This document shows, one piece after another, positions 20,448-29,290 of a DNA stretch of 30,952 nucleotides. Within the stretch, counting starts at the first letter, position 1. Each line of letters begins with the position of its first letter. The stretch comes from Selaginella moellendorffii (lineage: Eukaryota; Streptophyta; Lycopodiopsida; Selaginellales; Selaginellaceae). The notes below the pieces were generated by a model. It did no database searches. It saw only the letters and a program-made list of their open reading frames with translations, and was not told the origin of the DNA. The position numbers were made by a program, and so were the translations under genes. The stretch lies in assembly GCF_000143415.4 (NCBI RefSeq), contig NW_003314301.1, positions 926,202-957,153 of the forward strand, read 5' to 3'.

Positions 20448-21200
20448 AGAGAGGGCACATTTGAAGGAGCAACTGGATCAGTGATTGCTACAAGGCTCTA
20501 TGATTCTTTGATTGGTGAATCATGGTTACTTCATGCCAACTTTTGTATCCCAACTCAATGGCAGAAGTTAAGTAATCAAGTAACTCAAGAACAAAACAAT
20601 AAATTATATGAAGTTCTATTTTCTAAATGCATCTGTACTTCACTTTCTGTCTAATCAATTTGTGTTTGCTAGGCAGAAATTATTATTTCGTCTAACAATG
20701 CTCAAAACCTTAATGCAAATGTTCAATTTGTTTTTACTATTAGCGCTATAACAAGCTTGACCAAAGCCTAGCAAACTCTGAAATAAAAATATGTCATTGC
20801 GTTAGCTCCTCTTAGATAAATGTTGTTAGATTTGGAAATGTTTAAGTTTTTAGATCAACGAGCAATAGAAAATGGTAAGTTTGAAAGAATATACAGATCC
20901 ATAAACCTCATTAAGACCAACAAACCTTATTAAGTTTGTTCAACCTAGATTAACTTGCAACTAATCTGATCTATATTTACATGGTATATACTGATACCAT
21001 ATATAGAGACTTCACATACGAATAAACATTGTGGTAATTGATTTGGAAATGACATTCTAGAGAAGACATGATAACATTATAAAGCTGTTGGATTGGGTTG
21101 ATTCTGAACTGTTTAAGCCTGAAATGTACAAAATACAAAATTTAAAAACTTTCGAAAGGAAATACAGTGATAAACAGGAAGTGTCAAAGAAGTCTAGATT
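20448..21200. other. Intergenic, no gene seen
   Basis: AT-rich sequence between two P450 relics. I see no recognisable coding, repeat or RNA feature. Confidence 0.5.
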
Positions 21201-21224
21201 GTGGTTTCCAGCCCAGAAATGGCC

Positions 21225-21300
21225 AAGGATGATGTTCTACATTTAGTTCCAGGCTTTATCTTTTGGTCGGACACCGGCCTACCGCAACCTACAACACTCT
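21225..21300 (+). pseudogene. Short P450 exon-1 relic
   Basis: The sequence TACATTTAGTTCCAGGCTTT and its flanks repeat, with changes, the later CTACATTTGCTTCCAGGCC at about 21702. In frame it reads TFSSRLYLL...TATYNT, resembling the P450 segment ATFASRPYL...FTTYNF. It appears to be a small duplicated piece of the neighbouring P450 gene. Confidence 0.45.
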
Positions 21301-21689
21301 TACTCCAGATCCTCACTAAAGAGCAAGCTTACAAGCTTTCTCTCTCACTCTACTAATTATCTACTAAGGTCACTGTTGAATCAACTGGTAATCATGGTGA
21401 AAAGAGGTGAGACGCAACCTAACCCTTTGTTGCCCAAGATCTCTTGATGTTGTCAACTTCTTGCCTGAATCACCCTGCATATCTTGCGGATTCTCCATAC
21501 CACAACCTTTAAGAAAACCAAAAAGTTTATATAGTTATTGGCCTTCTATAGTAAGATTCATCATTTAGCAATTTGCAGTTAGCTTGAAAGAACTTATATT
21601 TTAAATTTAACAAATAAAGTTAATATGGACATACAAGAAGTAAAGTTGCATGCATCAACCTCTATATCACACTCAAACTCTTGCTTCAC

Positions 21690-22560
21690 TTCTCGGTCAC
21701 AATGCTACATTTGCTTCCAGGCCTTATCTTTGAGCTGGGGAATTCACCACCTACAACTTCAAGGGTGTCGCATTGGTAACAGCTGATTAGTGGAAGAACA
21801 TGAGGAAGATTTGCAGCACCAAGCTCTTCACGACGAGACACCTACAATCTTTCTGGAGCTTCCAGCTTGATCCAATGCAATCTCATCTCTAATAATCAAG
21901 GTTCATGATCAGCAAAGTGTAATCGATGTGAGGGAAGTCATTGCAGCCATGTCATTGAACATGATATCACAAATTAACATGAGCAAGAGATTCTTCAAGG
22001 AGCATGCAACCAATGATGACATAGTCGAAGCTAAAGTATTTAAGGAAGTAATAGATGAATCGGCCTGCATTGCTCTTCAGTTCCATATAAGTGATTTCTT
22101 ACCACCTTGTCTCAGATGGATAGACTGGAGCAGACTCCGAGCATGAAAACTTGTCGCCAAGCAAGTTCCTCGAAAAACTAATTGACGCAAATCCAGCCAG
22201 AAAAAATTAATGCATTTTTTAAACAATTTTAAATTATCATGCTCCTATACCGCTGCTGTTGCCAAGAATGTCAACTCAAGATTGTGTTCTGGCTGGTTAC
22301 AATGTTCCCAAAGATGCCACAACTATTGTCTGCGAGAGATCTGCGGTTCTGGGAGGAACCAACAAGGTTTTGGCCTGAGAGGTTTGATCCAAAATTGATC
22401 AGGATTTTGAGCTGGTGTGGGAGAAGGATATGTCCAGGAATGGCACTGGGCCTGAAAAATGTCTACTGAAACTTTTTCCACAGTTTTAATTGGAGTTATG
22501 TTCCTGGGAGGAGCTACTAGCTTGAGGAGACAAGCTGTAGCTTGGCCACAAACGCCATTG
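21690..22560 (+). pseudogene. Second cytochrome P450 pseudogene (A-type, CYP71-clan-like)
   Basis: Pieces occur in collinear order. NATFASRPYL is followed by an in-frame TGA, then GEFTTYNFKGVALV, and a TAG before WKNMRKICSTKLFTTRHLQS. Next come REVIAAMSLNMISQINMSKR and FFKEH, then EAKVFKEVIDESAC and FHISDFLPPCLRWIDW. After a gap, PIPLLLPRMSTQDCVLAGYN and VPKDATTIV are followed in another frame by ARDLRFWEEPTRFWPERFDP and the heme loop remnant CGRRICPGMALGLKN. The I-helix and K-helix block is deleted, and the phenylalanine of the heme loop is lost with several residues around 22410. Stops and shifts make it clearly dead. It is a tandem relative of the pseudogene at 19668-20447, not its continuation, since both have their own heme loop. 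Confidence 0.88.
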
Positions 22561-22742
22561 CAAGTGGAGATAACTAAGTAAACCTCTGGTTTAACCTTTT
22601 TAAGTAAAGAATACTTTCGAAAATGTAATGGTTAAGCAAAAGGTAAAATTCTCCATGGCCAGTGAAAAGTATAAATTTGAACTTTTTGGGGGAAACGTTT
22701 TGATCGAGCTGACGGTTCTACAGGAGACAGATACGGTGGAAT

Positions 22743-23018
22743 TCACTTTTTGCAGCCACGGCCACCTCCTCCTCCACCACCACCACCACCACCACTTCCA
22801 CTTCCTCCAGAAGCACCAGGTGGAGCTCCCCCACAACTAGGCCCACCCTGGCCACCACCTCCACCTCCACCAGGACTGCTGCCTCCACCACCTCCACCGC
22901 CTCCACCAGGGCTGCTTCCGCCACCGCCGCCACCGCCGCCACCACCACCACCGCCTTGGCCAACTACAGAGGACACTGGAATGAGTAGTAACAAGATCAG
23001 AGCTGCCATCCTCGCCAT
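22743..23018 (-). CDS. Secreted glycine-rich protein
   Basis: I place the start at the ATG at 23018 (MARMAALILLLLIPVSSVVG). This gives 91 residues: a signal peptide with likely cleavage near VVG|Q, then a Gly-dominated mature chain. That chain has blocks of up to about 13 Gly separated by SSP, QGGPSC, APPGAS and SGS, ending RGCKK. Upstream in-frame ATGs at 23045 and nearby lie only 12-20 bp below the TATA box, probably upstream of the transcript start, so I exclude them. Two cysteines are present (PSC and RGC). Signal-peptide glycine-rich proteins are usually apoplastic or cell-wall proteins; the exact role is unknown. It forms a head-to-head pair with the gene at 23527, and their proximal promoters align. 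The proline-rich plus-strand frame over the same DNA is a shadow. Confidence 0.75.
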   Translation of the reverse strand: MARMAALILLLLIPVSSVVGQGGGGGGGGGGGGGSSPGGGGGGGGGSSPGGGGGGGQGGPSCGGAPPGASGGSGSGGGGGGGGGGGRGCKK

Positions 23019-23070
23019 GATCACTTTGATGGTGCATACGCTCATTTCAGTTCTGTCCTTTATAGTGTTT

Positions 23071-23184
23071 CAAGTGTCCGAGGAGCTGCAAGTCAGTCAA
23101 GCACGAGACGAGATAGTGCTTGATCACTGAACAACTGATCATCTCGTCTCGTGCTTGACTGACTTTCAGCTTCTCGGAGACTTG
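23071..23184. repeat. 44-bp inverted repeat between the two glycine-rich genes
   Basis: Left arm 23071-23114 and right arm 23141-23184 pair at 41 of 44 positions around a 26-nt loop. The inner 25 bp (23090-23114 with 23141-23165) are perfect and hold the GTGCTTGACT decamer in both orientations. A third, direct, imperfect copy of the arm lies at about 23195-23221. Confidence 0.9.
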
Positions 23185-23264
23185 AATCAAGTATCGCAAG
23201 TCGGTCAAGCTCGAGACGAAATTAACCAGTTGTTCAGTCAAGCACGGAACACTTGAAAATTCCT

Positions 23265-23381
23265 ACAGATCGCGACTTGTTTTGCCTCCCTCGTCCAACC
23301 ACCAGCACGACTGGCGTGCTACATTTGGCGTGAAGCGCATACAGATCTCTAGTAATCACGACTTATTTTGCCTCGCTCGTC
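23265..23381 (+). repeat. Direct repeat within the bidirectional promoter
   Basis: ACAGATC...CGACTTGTTTTGCCTCCCTCGTC (23265-23295) recurs as ACAGATC...CGACTTATTTTGCCTCGCTCGTC at 23341-23381, with a longer spacer in the second copy. This shows that the plus-strand side of the promoter contains an internal duplication. Confidence 0.7.
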
Positions 23382-23526
23382 TATAGATTTCTACTACCAG
23401 CAGCAGTGCCGTGCTTGACTTTGTTTCTTGACTGACTTGGAAACTTGAAACGCTACAAAGGATATAAAGGCCTGAAATGAGCACTACAGCGTATGCCACT
23501 ATCACAAATCAATCAAGCATCACAAC

Positions 23527-23718
23527 ATGGCTGGACATGCACGATTTCTTCTCACTCTTGTTGTGTTGCTCCTCCTTGCTTGTAATGTAGCAATGGCTGC
23601 GCGTTTCTTAGGCGGCGGCGGTGGCGGCGGCGGTGGTGGCGGTGGCGGTGGCGGCGGTGGTGGTGGCGGTGGCGGTGGTGGCGGTGGCGGTGGCGGTGGC
23701 GGTCACCGAAGGAAATAA
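23527..23718 (+). CDS. Secreted polyglycine protein
   Basis: A single exon of 63 codons. MAGHARFLLTLVVLLLLACN and VAMA form a strong signal peptide, with likely cleavage after AMA. The mature part is ARFL, then 31 consecutive glycines (23611-23703), then the basic tail HRRK and TAA. The Gly tract is written almost entirely with GGC and GGT, an expandable (GGN)n microsatellite, so length may vary between alleles. The start is supported by a TATAAAGG box 64 bp upstream and by alignment of the flanking promoter with the partner gene. Such a peptide could be a wall or mucilage component or a basic-tailed secreted peptide. The function is unknown, and a chance ORF cannot be fully excluded. Confidence 0.7.
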   Translation: MAGHARFLLTLVVLLLLACNVAMAARFLGGGGGGGGGGGGGGGGGGGGGGGGGGGGGGGHRRK

Positions 23719-23761
23719 TGATTACTATCATCCTCTATAATAAAATCTCTGTTCCCACCAA

Positions 23762-23796
23762 ATCCTGGCCGTCCACCTCACACGGACGGCCAGGAT
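23762..23796. terminator. Perfect 13-bp hairpin downstream of the polyglycine gene
   Basis: ATCCTGGCCGTCC (23762-23774) pairs perfectly with GGACGGCCAGGAT (23784-23796) around a 9-nt loop, 44 bp after the stop codon. It probably lies in the 3' UTR. It could be an RNA stability or processing element, or a small remnant of an inverted repeat. The type is used for want of a better term; plants do not use hairpin terminators for protein-coding genes. Confidence 0.5.
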
Positions 23797-23955
23797 ATGA
23801 CTTAGCTTTGTTTCATATTTTTGGTTTTTTTTATTTTATGAAGTCGTCAGTCATGGGCGAAGGCTCCTCGCACCGAGCTCGGCCAGGAAGAAACCAAATC
23901 TATCCATCTCCTTGCTCGATCTTGCTTGAATCGCTCGAATTTCGCTCCAGCAGCA

Positions 23956-24131
23956 ATGGCGTCAGTGGCAGTGCCATCGCCAACGCATCAGTGGTTCCTC
24001 TCAGTTTTTTTCATTAGCAGCATCTGTCTCCCAGCCTTTTCTCTTTCTTTCTGGGCAATATTGGCTTCTATTTTGTTTGTTCTCTTTTTCTATCAAATAT
24101 TCTTCATTGAAGTACTGCAGCAAATGATTTG
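23956..24131 (+). CDS. Possible first exon or orphan short ORF
   Basis: ATG at 23956, in a GC-richer stretch after a plausible 5' leader, opens MASVAVPSPTHQWFLS. The frame then becomes hydrophobic (WAILASILFVLFFYQIFF) in T-rich DNA resembling an intron, and stops at 24131. The change in composition at about 24003 suggests a real first exon whose rest has been lost, followed by non-coding DNA. No family was recognised. Confidence 0.3.
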
Positions 24132-24139
24132 AGTTACTT

Positions 24140-25860
24140 CATGGTCCCCATGGAGAGAGATTCATCGAGCTTCTAGATAGATAGGATGTTGAATGAGATG
24201 GTTGTGACTTCCCTCATATTGGTTATAGATGTGATTTCGAAGCTTCACGTTGTGCACAGCTCAGCAGTGCAAAAGACCTATAAACCCTTGCAGTTATAGG
24301 TTATGGAAACAAGGTGACCAAGCCTTTCTACTAAGTTCTTTGGAGTGTGCCAGATTGGAGCTCGTGGGATTTTTGCCAGGGTTGGAGCAGAGGTGGGGTG
24401 CTGCTGAGCTTGGCAAGATTGTGTCTGGGCAGGAATTTTGAGAGACCCAACTGGGTTTCTTGGCATTTCCATCAGCCCGCCATCAATGGGGAAAGGTGGT
24501 GTGCTACTTGTTTTCCCCTTATCCATGACAAAGAGTTGTAGGTAGCTCATAGTGCACCACATGGACAAGAATGGGTCCAACATGGGAAAATGGCAATGTC
24601 TACAATTGTACGACCATCCCTTGGTATTAGAGGGTTAGAAGATAAAAAGATTGTTGAAATAGGAGTTCAAGCTCGGAATAGAAAGATCCTGCAAGATTCT
24701 TGGTCTTAAAAGGATCTAAAACAATGGCTAGAGGTGGATCGACCTCAGCACCTCTAGATGAAGAATCTTAAAGGAGGACAGAGCGGTGTTCCTGGGCAAA
24801 CATCAATGAGGAAAAATGAGGTTGTGAAGAGGAACTTGGAAGTTCCTATTGGGCATTTGGCAGGATGATGCTAGCAGCTACAATATAGTCAATTAGGAAT
24901 TTGCCAAAACCTGGGGCCATGGCTTCTACAAGAATCGTCAGACCTTCCCTAGTGTCATAAGAAGTGCTAAATCGACCCAGGACAGGTCATTTGGGTCCTA
25001 CCACCAGAGGCATATTGTGACAAGTATGCATCATTCAGTCAAGGCAAGGGACCTCAGCAAGGGAGAGGCTAGGATTTTTCCTTGCCTATAGAGGAAGTGA
25101 TGCAAGTTGCTGAGACTGGAGAGACTGGTACCAATCTTCTCTGTCAAGTCACCCCAGCAACTCTGAGGACATGTGGTATTTGGAGAAAGAATGCAACAAG
25201 GGGAAGTGTTCATAATAGGCAACCATGCTGTGTTTGAAGGGACTGAGGGGGCCTGAGAAATGCCCCCTGACCCCTTCACAGGTGAGCTGCTTCATTGGTT
25301 GGGATGGAGGCATACAGAATTGGAAAAATACCCAAGCATGCATCAAAAGGAGGGTTTGCACCATGTTCAATAAGGGACTGTAATTCACCCTTCAAGAATA
25401 TTTCAAGGAATAGGAGGTTTGGCCTGGCAAGTAAAGATAGCAGAACTAATGACATTATTTATAGCAAAATAGGTCAATGGGTGGTCAGCATACAACAAGT
25501 TGTTATGGGCTAGGAGCACCATAGCCACTAGGCTAGCAAGAGTTTGGTGGAATTCTTCAAAATATTCTATCATAGGGCATCCAAAGGGAAGTGAGATTAA
25601 GCTGAATTGGTTTGAATGTAAGTTTGGAGATTGTTTCCTGAGCCAGCAGAGTAGAGGTGCATGGTGGTCAAGGAAACTGCTGCATGAATTGGCAACTAGA
25701 ACTTAGAAGGAGAACAAGACAGTTTGAACTTTTGATTTTGTGGAGGGACTGCAAACACCTTTAAAGGATTGCATAAAAAATACACTCCCCCAAGCAGTAG
25801 AATTTGAATTGTGAGAATGCTTTTATGAAATAGAGATACCTTGCGGCAATAAAATCTTAA
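24140..25860 (+). other. Degenerate, probably transposon-derived interval
   Basis: Plus-strand frames are broken but locally protein-like (FERPNWVSWHFHQPAINGER near 24440, TNDIIYSKIGQWVVSIQQVV near 25450). I cannot assign them to a domain. The base composition (G-rich plus strand, many TGG/GGA triplets) continues into the gag/protease-like stretch downstream, suggesting one decayed element. No LTRs were identified. Confidence 0.35.
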
Positions 25861-25864
25861 AAAA

Positions 25865-27190
25865 TGAAGGTCTCAGAGGATGCAGCAACAAAGAATTTGA
25901 GGGAGGAAGTCAAAGGGTTTACCACGACACTCACACATGAAATCAAGGCACAACTCACGAAGAGGGATCATCAAATGGCTCCATTGTAGATTAAGGGCAG
26001 AGTGGTAGTAAGACTTCAAGTGTGGAGGAGATCATTGGGCTTGGGACTACTTGTAGTGGCAATAGACCTTAACAACCAATGTGCCTTGATTAGGGAGCCA
26101 ATAGAAGATGAAGATGATCTGGAAGAGTTGATTGAGCAAGAAGCTTCTAGGGAGGAGACATTTGTGTCTATGCTATACATTGGGGAGTAGAAGAGGATGG
26201 ATGAGTGGCTTAAGAAGGCCCTGGCTGATAAGAAAGATGTTGCTGCAAAAGCTAAGTTCATGAGAGCCAAAGCCAGAAATGCAAGAAATGTTGAAGCATA
26301 TGAAGGAGTCGCCTATGCAATTGCAACTATAGAAAATCTTAACCACAGATGATGGTTGAAGGACTTAAAGACTCTTGGTGAAACAGGTTGACGAGGATGG
26401 ATACTAAGCAAAAGTAGAATGGAAACAAACTTAAGTAGAGAAGATAAAAGAGCATTTGTATTATTCAAAGGGAATTTGCCTATGTGGCCATATGGGATCA
26501 TAGAGACTACTATTTGAGGTTGGAAGGTGGAGACACTCTTGGATTTAGGGGCAAACCATGATCAATGCTCAATTTAACACCTTGTTGAGCTAAAACCACC
26601 GATAGTTCTGGGGGCCAATGGTGAACAACCAAGATTGTTTCTTCATGCTTTTCGGGTTGGAGGCTCATATACTCTTGAATGGGTATTTAAAGCCTTATAA
26701 GCAATTGTTCTGATTCTATACTAGTGATCAAGTACTAGTAACAATCTATACATATTACAACATCAAAGGCAGAACCATCTACCTAACCAGTAGGACTATA
26801 GAATTTACCCAGGCTAAGAAGGCAATGGAAGTTGCAATGGAATATTTGGCAGGGGCAACTGCAAATAAGATCTCCAATTTATTACACAAGGTTGTGGTTG
26901 AGGAGAAGTGAAGGACATACACCATGACTTAAGTAGCTAAGAAGAAGAAGGAAATCTTTAAGAAAGGTGTAAAGGCAACAGTTGAGGAGGATGAAATGGC
27001 AAACTTTCCAATAAATGTGAAGTTTGGGAATTTGGTTGTGACAGATGCAGAGTTGATGGAACATGTATGGGCCATGATTAGTGAGCATAAGGTGGTGTTC
27101 CAGCAGGTGAGATGGGAATTTCGTTGGTGGAACACAGAATTGGCACTAGGGATGCCACACCAATTGAAAAGGTGGCATATTGGTACTTAG
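25865..27190 (+). mobile_element. Gag/protease-like relic of an unidentified retroelement
   Basis: From the ATG at 25865 a frame with two early stops reads as a charged, probably coiled-coil protein: LREEVKGFTTTLTHEIKAQL, EDEDDLEELIEQEASREETF, and MDEWLKKALADKKDVAAKAK followed by FMRAKARNARNVEAYEG. After further breaks, LLDLGANHDQCS (about 26540) resembles the active-site region of a retropepsin (LxDxGA). Later pieces (AMEVAMEYLAGATANKISNL, MANFPINVKFGNLVVTDAEL) are unrecognised. A gag-protease order is a reasonable inference, but there is no reverse transcriptase motif to confirm it. Confidence 0.4.
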
Positions 27191-27880
27191 AGATGGAAAC
27201 TGAGGCAATCAATAATAGTGTAGACATAATGCTATAAGCAGGATTGGTGGATGTCAGTGGTAGAGATTGTTTGTTTGGTTTTTTTTTTTTCCAGTTGAGA
27301 GTTTATGTGAAGAAAATGAGAAGAAAATGAGAAGATTCAAAAAGAATATATGAATATTCTAAAGGAATCTGCATAGTTACTTGCGGAGGTGGATGGTGTG
27401 GTTAGGGGGTGCATGCAAAGAAGGAAGGAGAAAGAGAGATGTCACCTAAGAGAGAAGGCAGTAGAGAGGTATGGGTGCAGGAGAGAGCTAACAGAATCAC
27501 CAGGTGGTTGTGAGTATGGAGACAAATGGAGCACACACGTCTTGTTGGTGAGTAGAGGGTGGAAACAATCTGTTCGCATTGTGGGCAAGTGTGGCTGAGG
27601 CTTCTTGTTGATCTACTGGCTGAGCTTCTTTATGATGAATAGAAAGCCTCTTGCTCACCAATGCAGCTCCTTTTTCTTGGGTTTTTTTTTTTTTAGTGTT
27701 AGTGGAACCTTTAGTATCCCCTTAGTGCTTCCCAATGGTGTTGGCACCAAAGTTAGATGGTAGCTTGTGGATGCATTTAACTACAAACCCTTCGTACTTC
27801 CAATATATTTTAATCACTACAACATGTGATCAACTAAATTTTTAGTTTCTAGTTTAAAAAAAATTGTTTTATACCACTTA
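27191..27880. other. Intergenic, no gene seen
   Basis: Purine-rich then AT-rich sequence with two poly-T runs. The plus open frame at 27389-27598 has no recognisable feature. Confidence 0.4.
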
Positions 27881-28125
27881 AATTTTAGTCATTAAAATGA
27901 GAGTAGTTGTTATTTGAAATAAAGAACAACTAAATTTATTTATTTATTTAGTTGAATTAAAGAACTAAATAATTAAAGAAATAGTTGAACTAAAGAACTA
28001 AATAACTAAAGAACTACTCTCTTAGAACTAAATAAATAAATTTATTTATTTATTTAAAAAACTACTCTCTTTTATAGCTAGTTCTTTAGTTCTTTAGTTA
28101 TAAAGAACTAGCTATAAAATAAAGT
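27881..28125. repeat. AT-rich fold-back element
   Basis: GAGAGTAGTT (27899-27908) pairs with AACTACTCTC (28012-28021), and the latter is repeated directly at 28060-28069. Within and beyond lie nested inverted repeats of AAAGAACTA and AAATTTATTTATTT. They include a perfect 19-bp stem, 28070-28088 with 28101-28119 (12-nt loop). The structure resembles a MITE-like fold-back unit or two overlapping ones. Confidence 0.6.
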
Positions 28126-28729
28126 TGAAAATAGTAGCCATAATAACAAGTGAAAATATTTAGTCATAATTTATATTATTTTGTGAAAATATATTCATAA
28201 TTTATGTTTGAATTCTATACTATCATGTTGAAAAATTAGTCATAATATATATTTGATTTTATATTATATTGTTGAAAATATTAGTCATAATTTATATTCT
28301 GATTTGAATTGGTAAATACAAATTTTAGTTAAAAAATTAATTAATAAAACCTTTAAATACTAATTTAAATTCTTATTTCTTATACTCTAATCTTATGAAG
28401 GTCGTAGCCATAATTCTCAACCTAAAATAAAATTTTAAAAATTTGGAAAAAAAATTAAACTATTTCAAAGACTTCCAATTCCTCTAGAGCCAATTCTGTT
28501 GATATTTTTCACTTGTTGTTATGCTACTACTTGCTTTAAATTATTTTTCCAACTTGCTTTTCCACATACCTTTTAACAGCTTCAAAACCTTCTTCATTGA
28601 GTTTTAGCCACAATCCTCTTTGTATTGTTTAATCAAACAATACATATAAAATTTTGCTAGAGTTTTAAATTGTTCTCCCATCCAGCTTTTGCTTATACCA
28701 CCACTAAAATAGTTTTTCATATATTGTGG
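28126..28729. other. AT-rich intergenic, no gene seen
   Basis: Short repeated phrases such as AAATATTAGTCATAATTTATAT recur about four times between 28140 and 28310 as an imperfect tandem series. No coding was recognised. Confidence 0.4.
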
Positions 28730-29290
28730 CCTAGTGTTGAGGTTGTTGGGCAGCAAAAACAAAGAGTAAGAATCAAAAGTCTTTTAAAATACTTTACCTA
28801 GTGCTGCTTGTGATGGCTGTGAGTGTCGAGGCTAGAGGGATATAACTGGCTACCCTAAGGTTGAGACCAAGTGGAGAGGCTATTTGGCTGTAAAACGGAA
28901 ATAAAAATCAAAAGTTTTTTAAAAAAATTTACTTCAGTGTGTTGGAGGGCTATTGGCTGCTCTAGGCCTGAGACCAATGTTTGGCTGCCAAAATAAAGAG
29001 AATCAAAAGTCTTTTAAAAGACTTTACCTAGGGCTTTGTTGGGAAGGCTGTGTAAAGTTGGCCACCCTGGAAAAAACCAAAAATGAAGGTGACAGAAAAT
29101 TAAAAGTTCTATTTACTTAGAGCTAAGTGTTGAGGGTGCTCTAGCAAATGTCTAGGTTGTTGGGCTGCACAAAGAAGAATTATAAAACATAGCAATTTTA
29201 AAAAGCACTTTACCTGGAGCTACTACTAAGTGTGATAGTTGTTGGGAAGGCTAGGAACTCCCTAAAAATAAATGAAATCAAGGTGACAAT
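28730..29290 (+). repeat. Degenerate tandem repeat, ~95-135 bp period, about five units
   Basis: Each unit contains a GGCTGC-AAA-AAAGAG stretch, then AATCAAAAGTCTTTTAAAA, then ACTTTACCTAGxGCT, then TGTTGGGAAGGCTG. The AATCAAAAGT-type anchor occurs at 28771, 28906, 29001, 29098 (AATTAAAAGT) and, weakly, near 29188. Unit lengths are about 135, 95, 97 and 90 bp. No reading frame is conserved across the units. Confidence 0.7.

Larger units (their letters stand above)
23019..23526. promoter_or_regulatory. Shared bidirectional promoter region of the glycine-rich gene pair
   Basis: Both ends carry the same core. A TATAAAGG box lies on the minus strand at 23064-23057 and on the plus strand at 23463-23470. 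It is preceded in both by ACTTGAAAC and followed by CTGAAATGAGC and GCGTATGC. The exact decamer GTGCTTGACT occurs four times: plus at 23151 and 23411, minus at 23095-23104 and 23236-23245. It contains TTGACT, a W-box recognised by WRKY factors. Further W-boxes are at 23428-23433 (plus) and 23203-23208 (minus, TTGACC). Activity is inferred from motifs. Confidence 0.65.

Noticed and set aside
22750-23130. Plus-strand 126-codon proline-rich ORF (extensin-like)
   Set aside because: It is the exact antisense of the glycine-rich gene (GGN read as NCC) and runs on through that gene's promoter. The minus strand has the signal peptide and TATA box.
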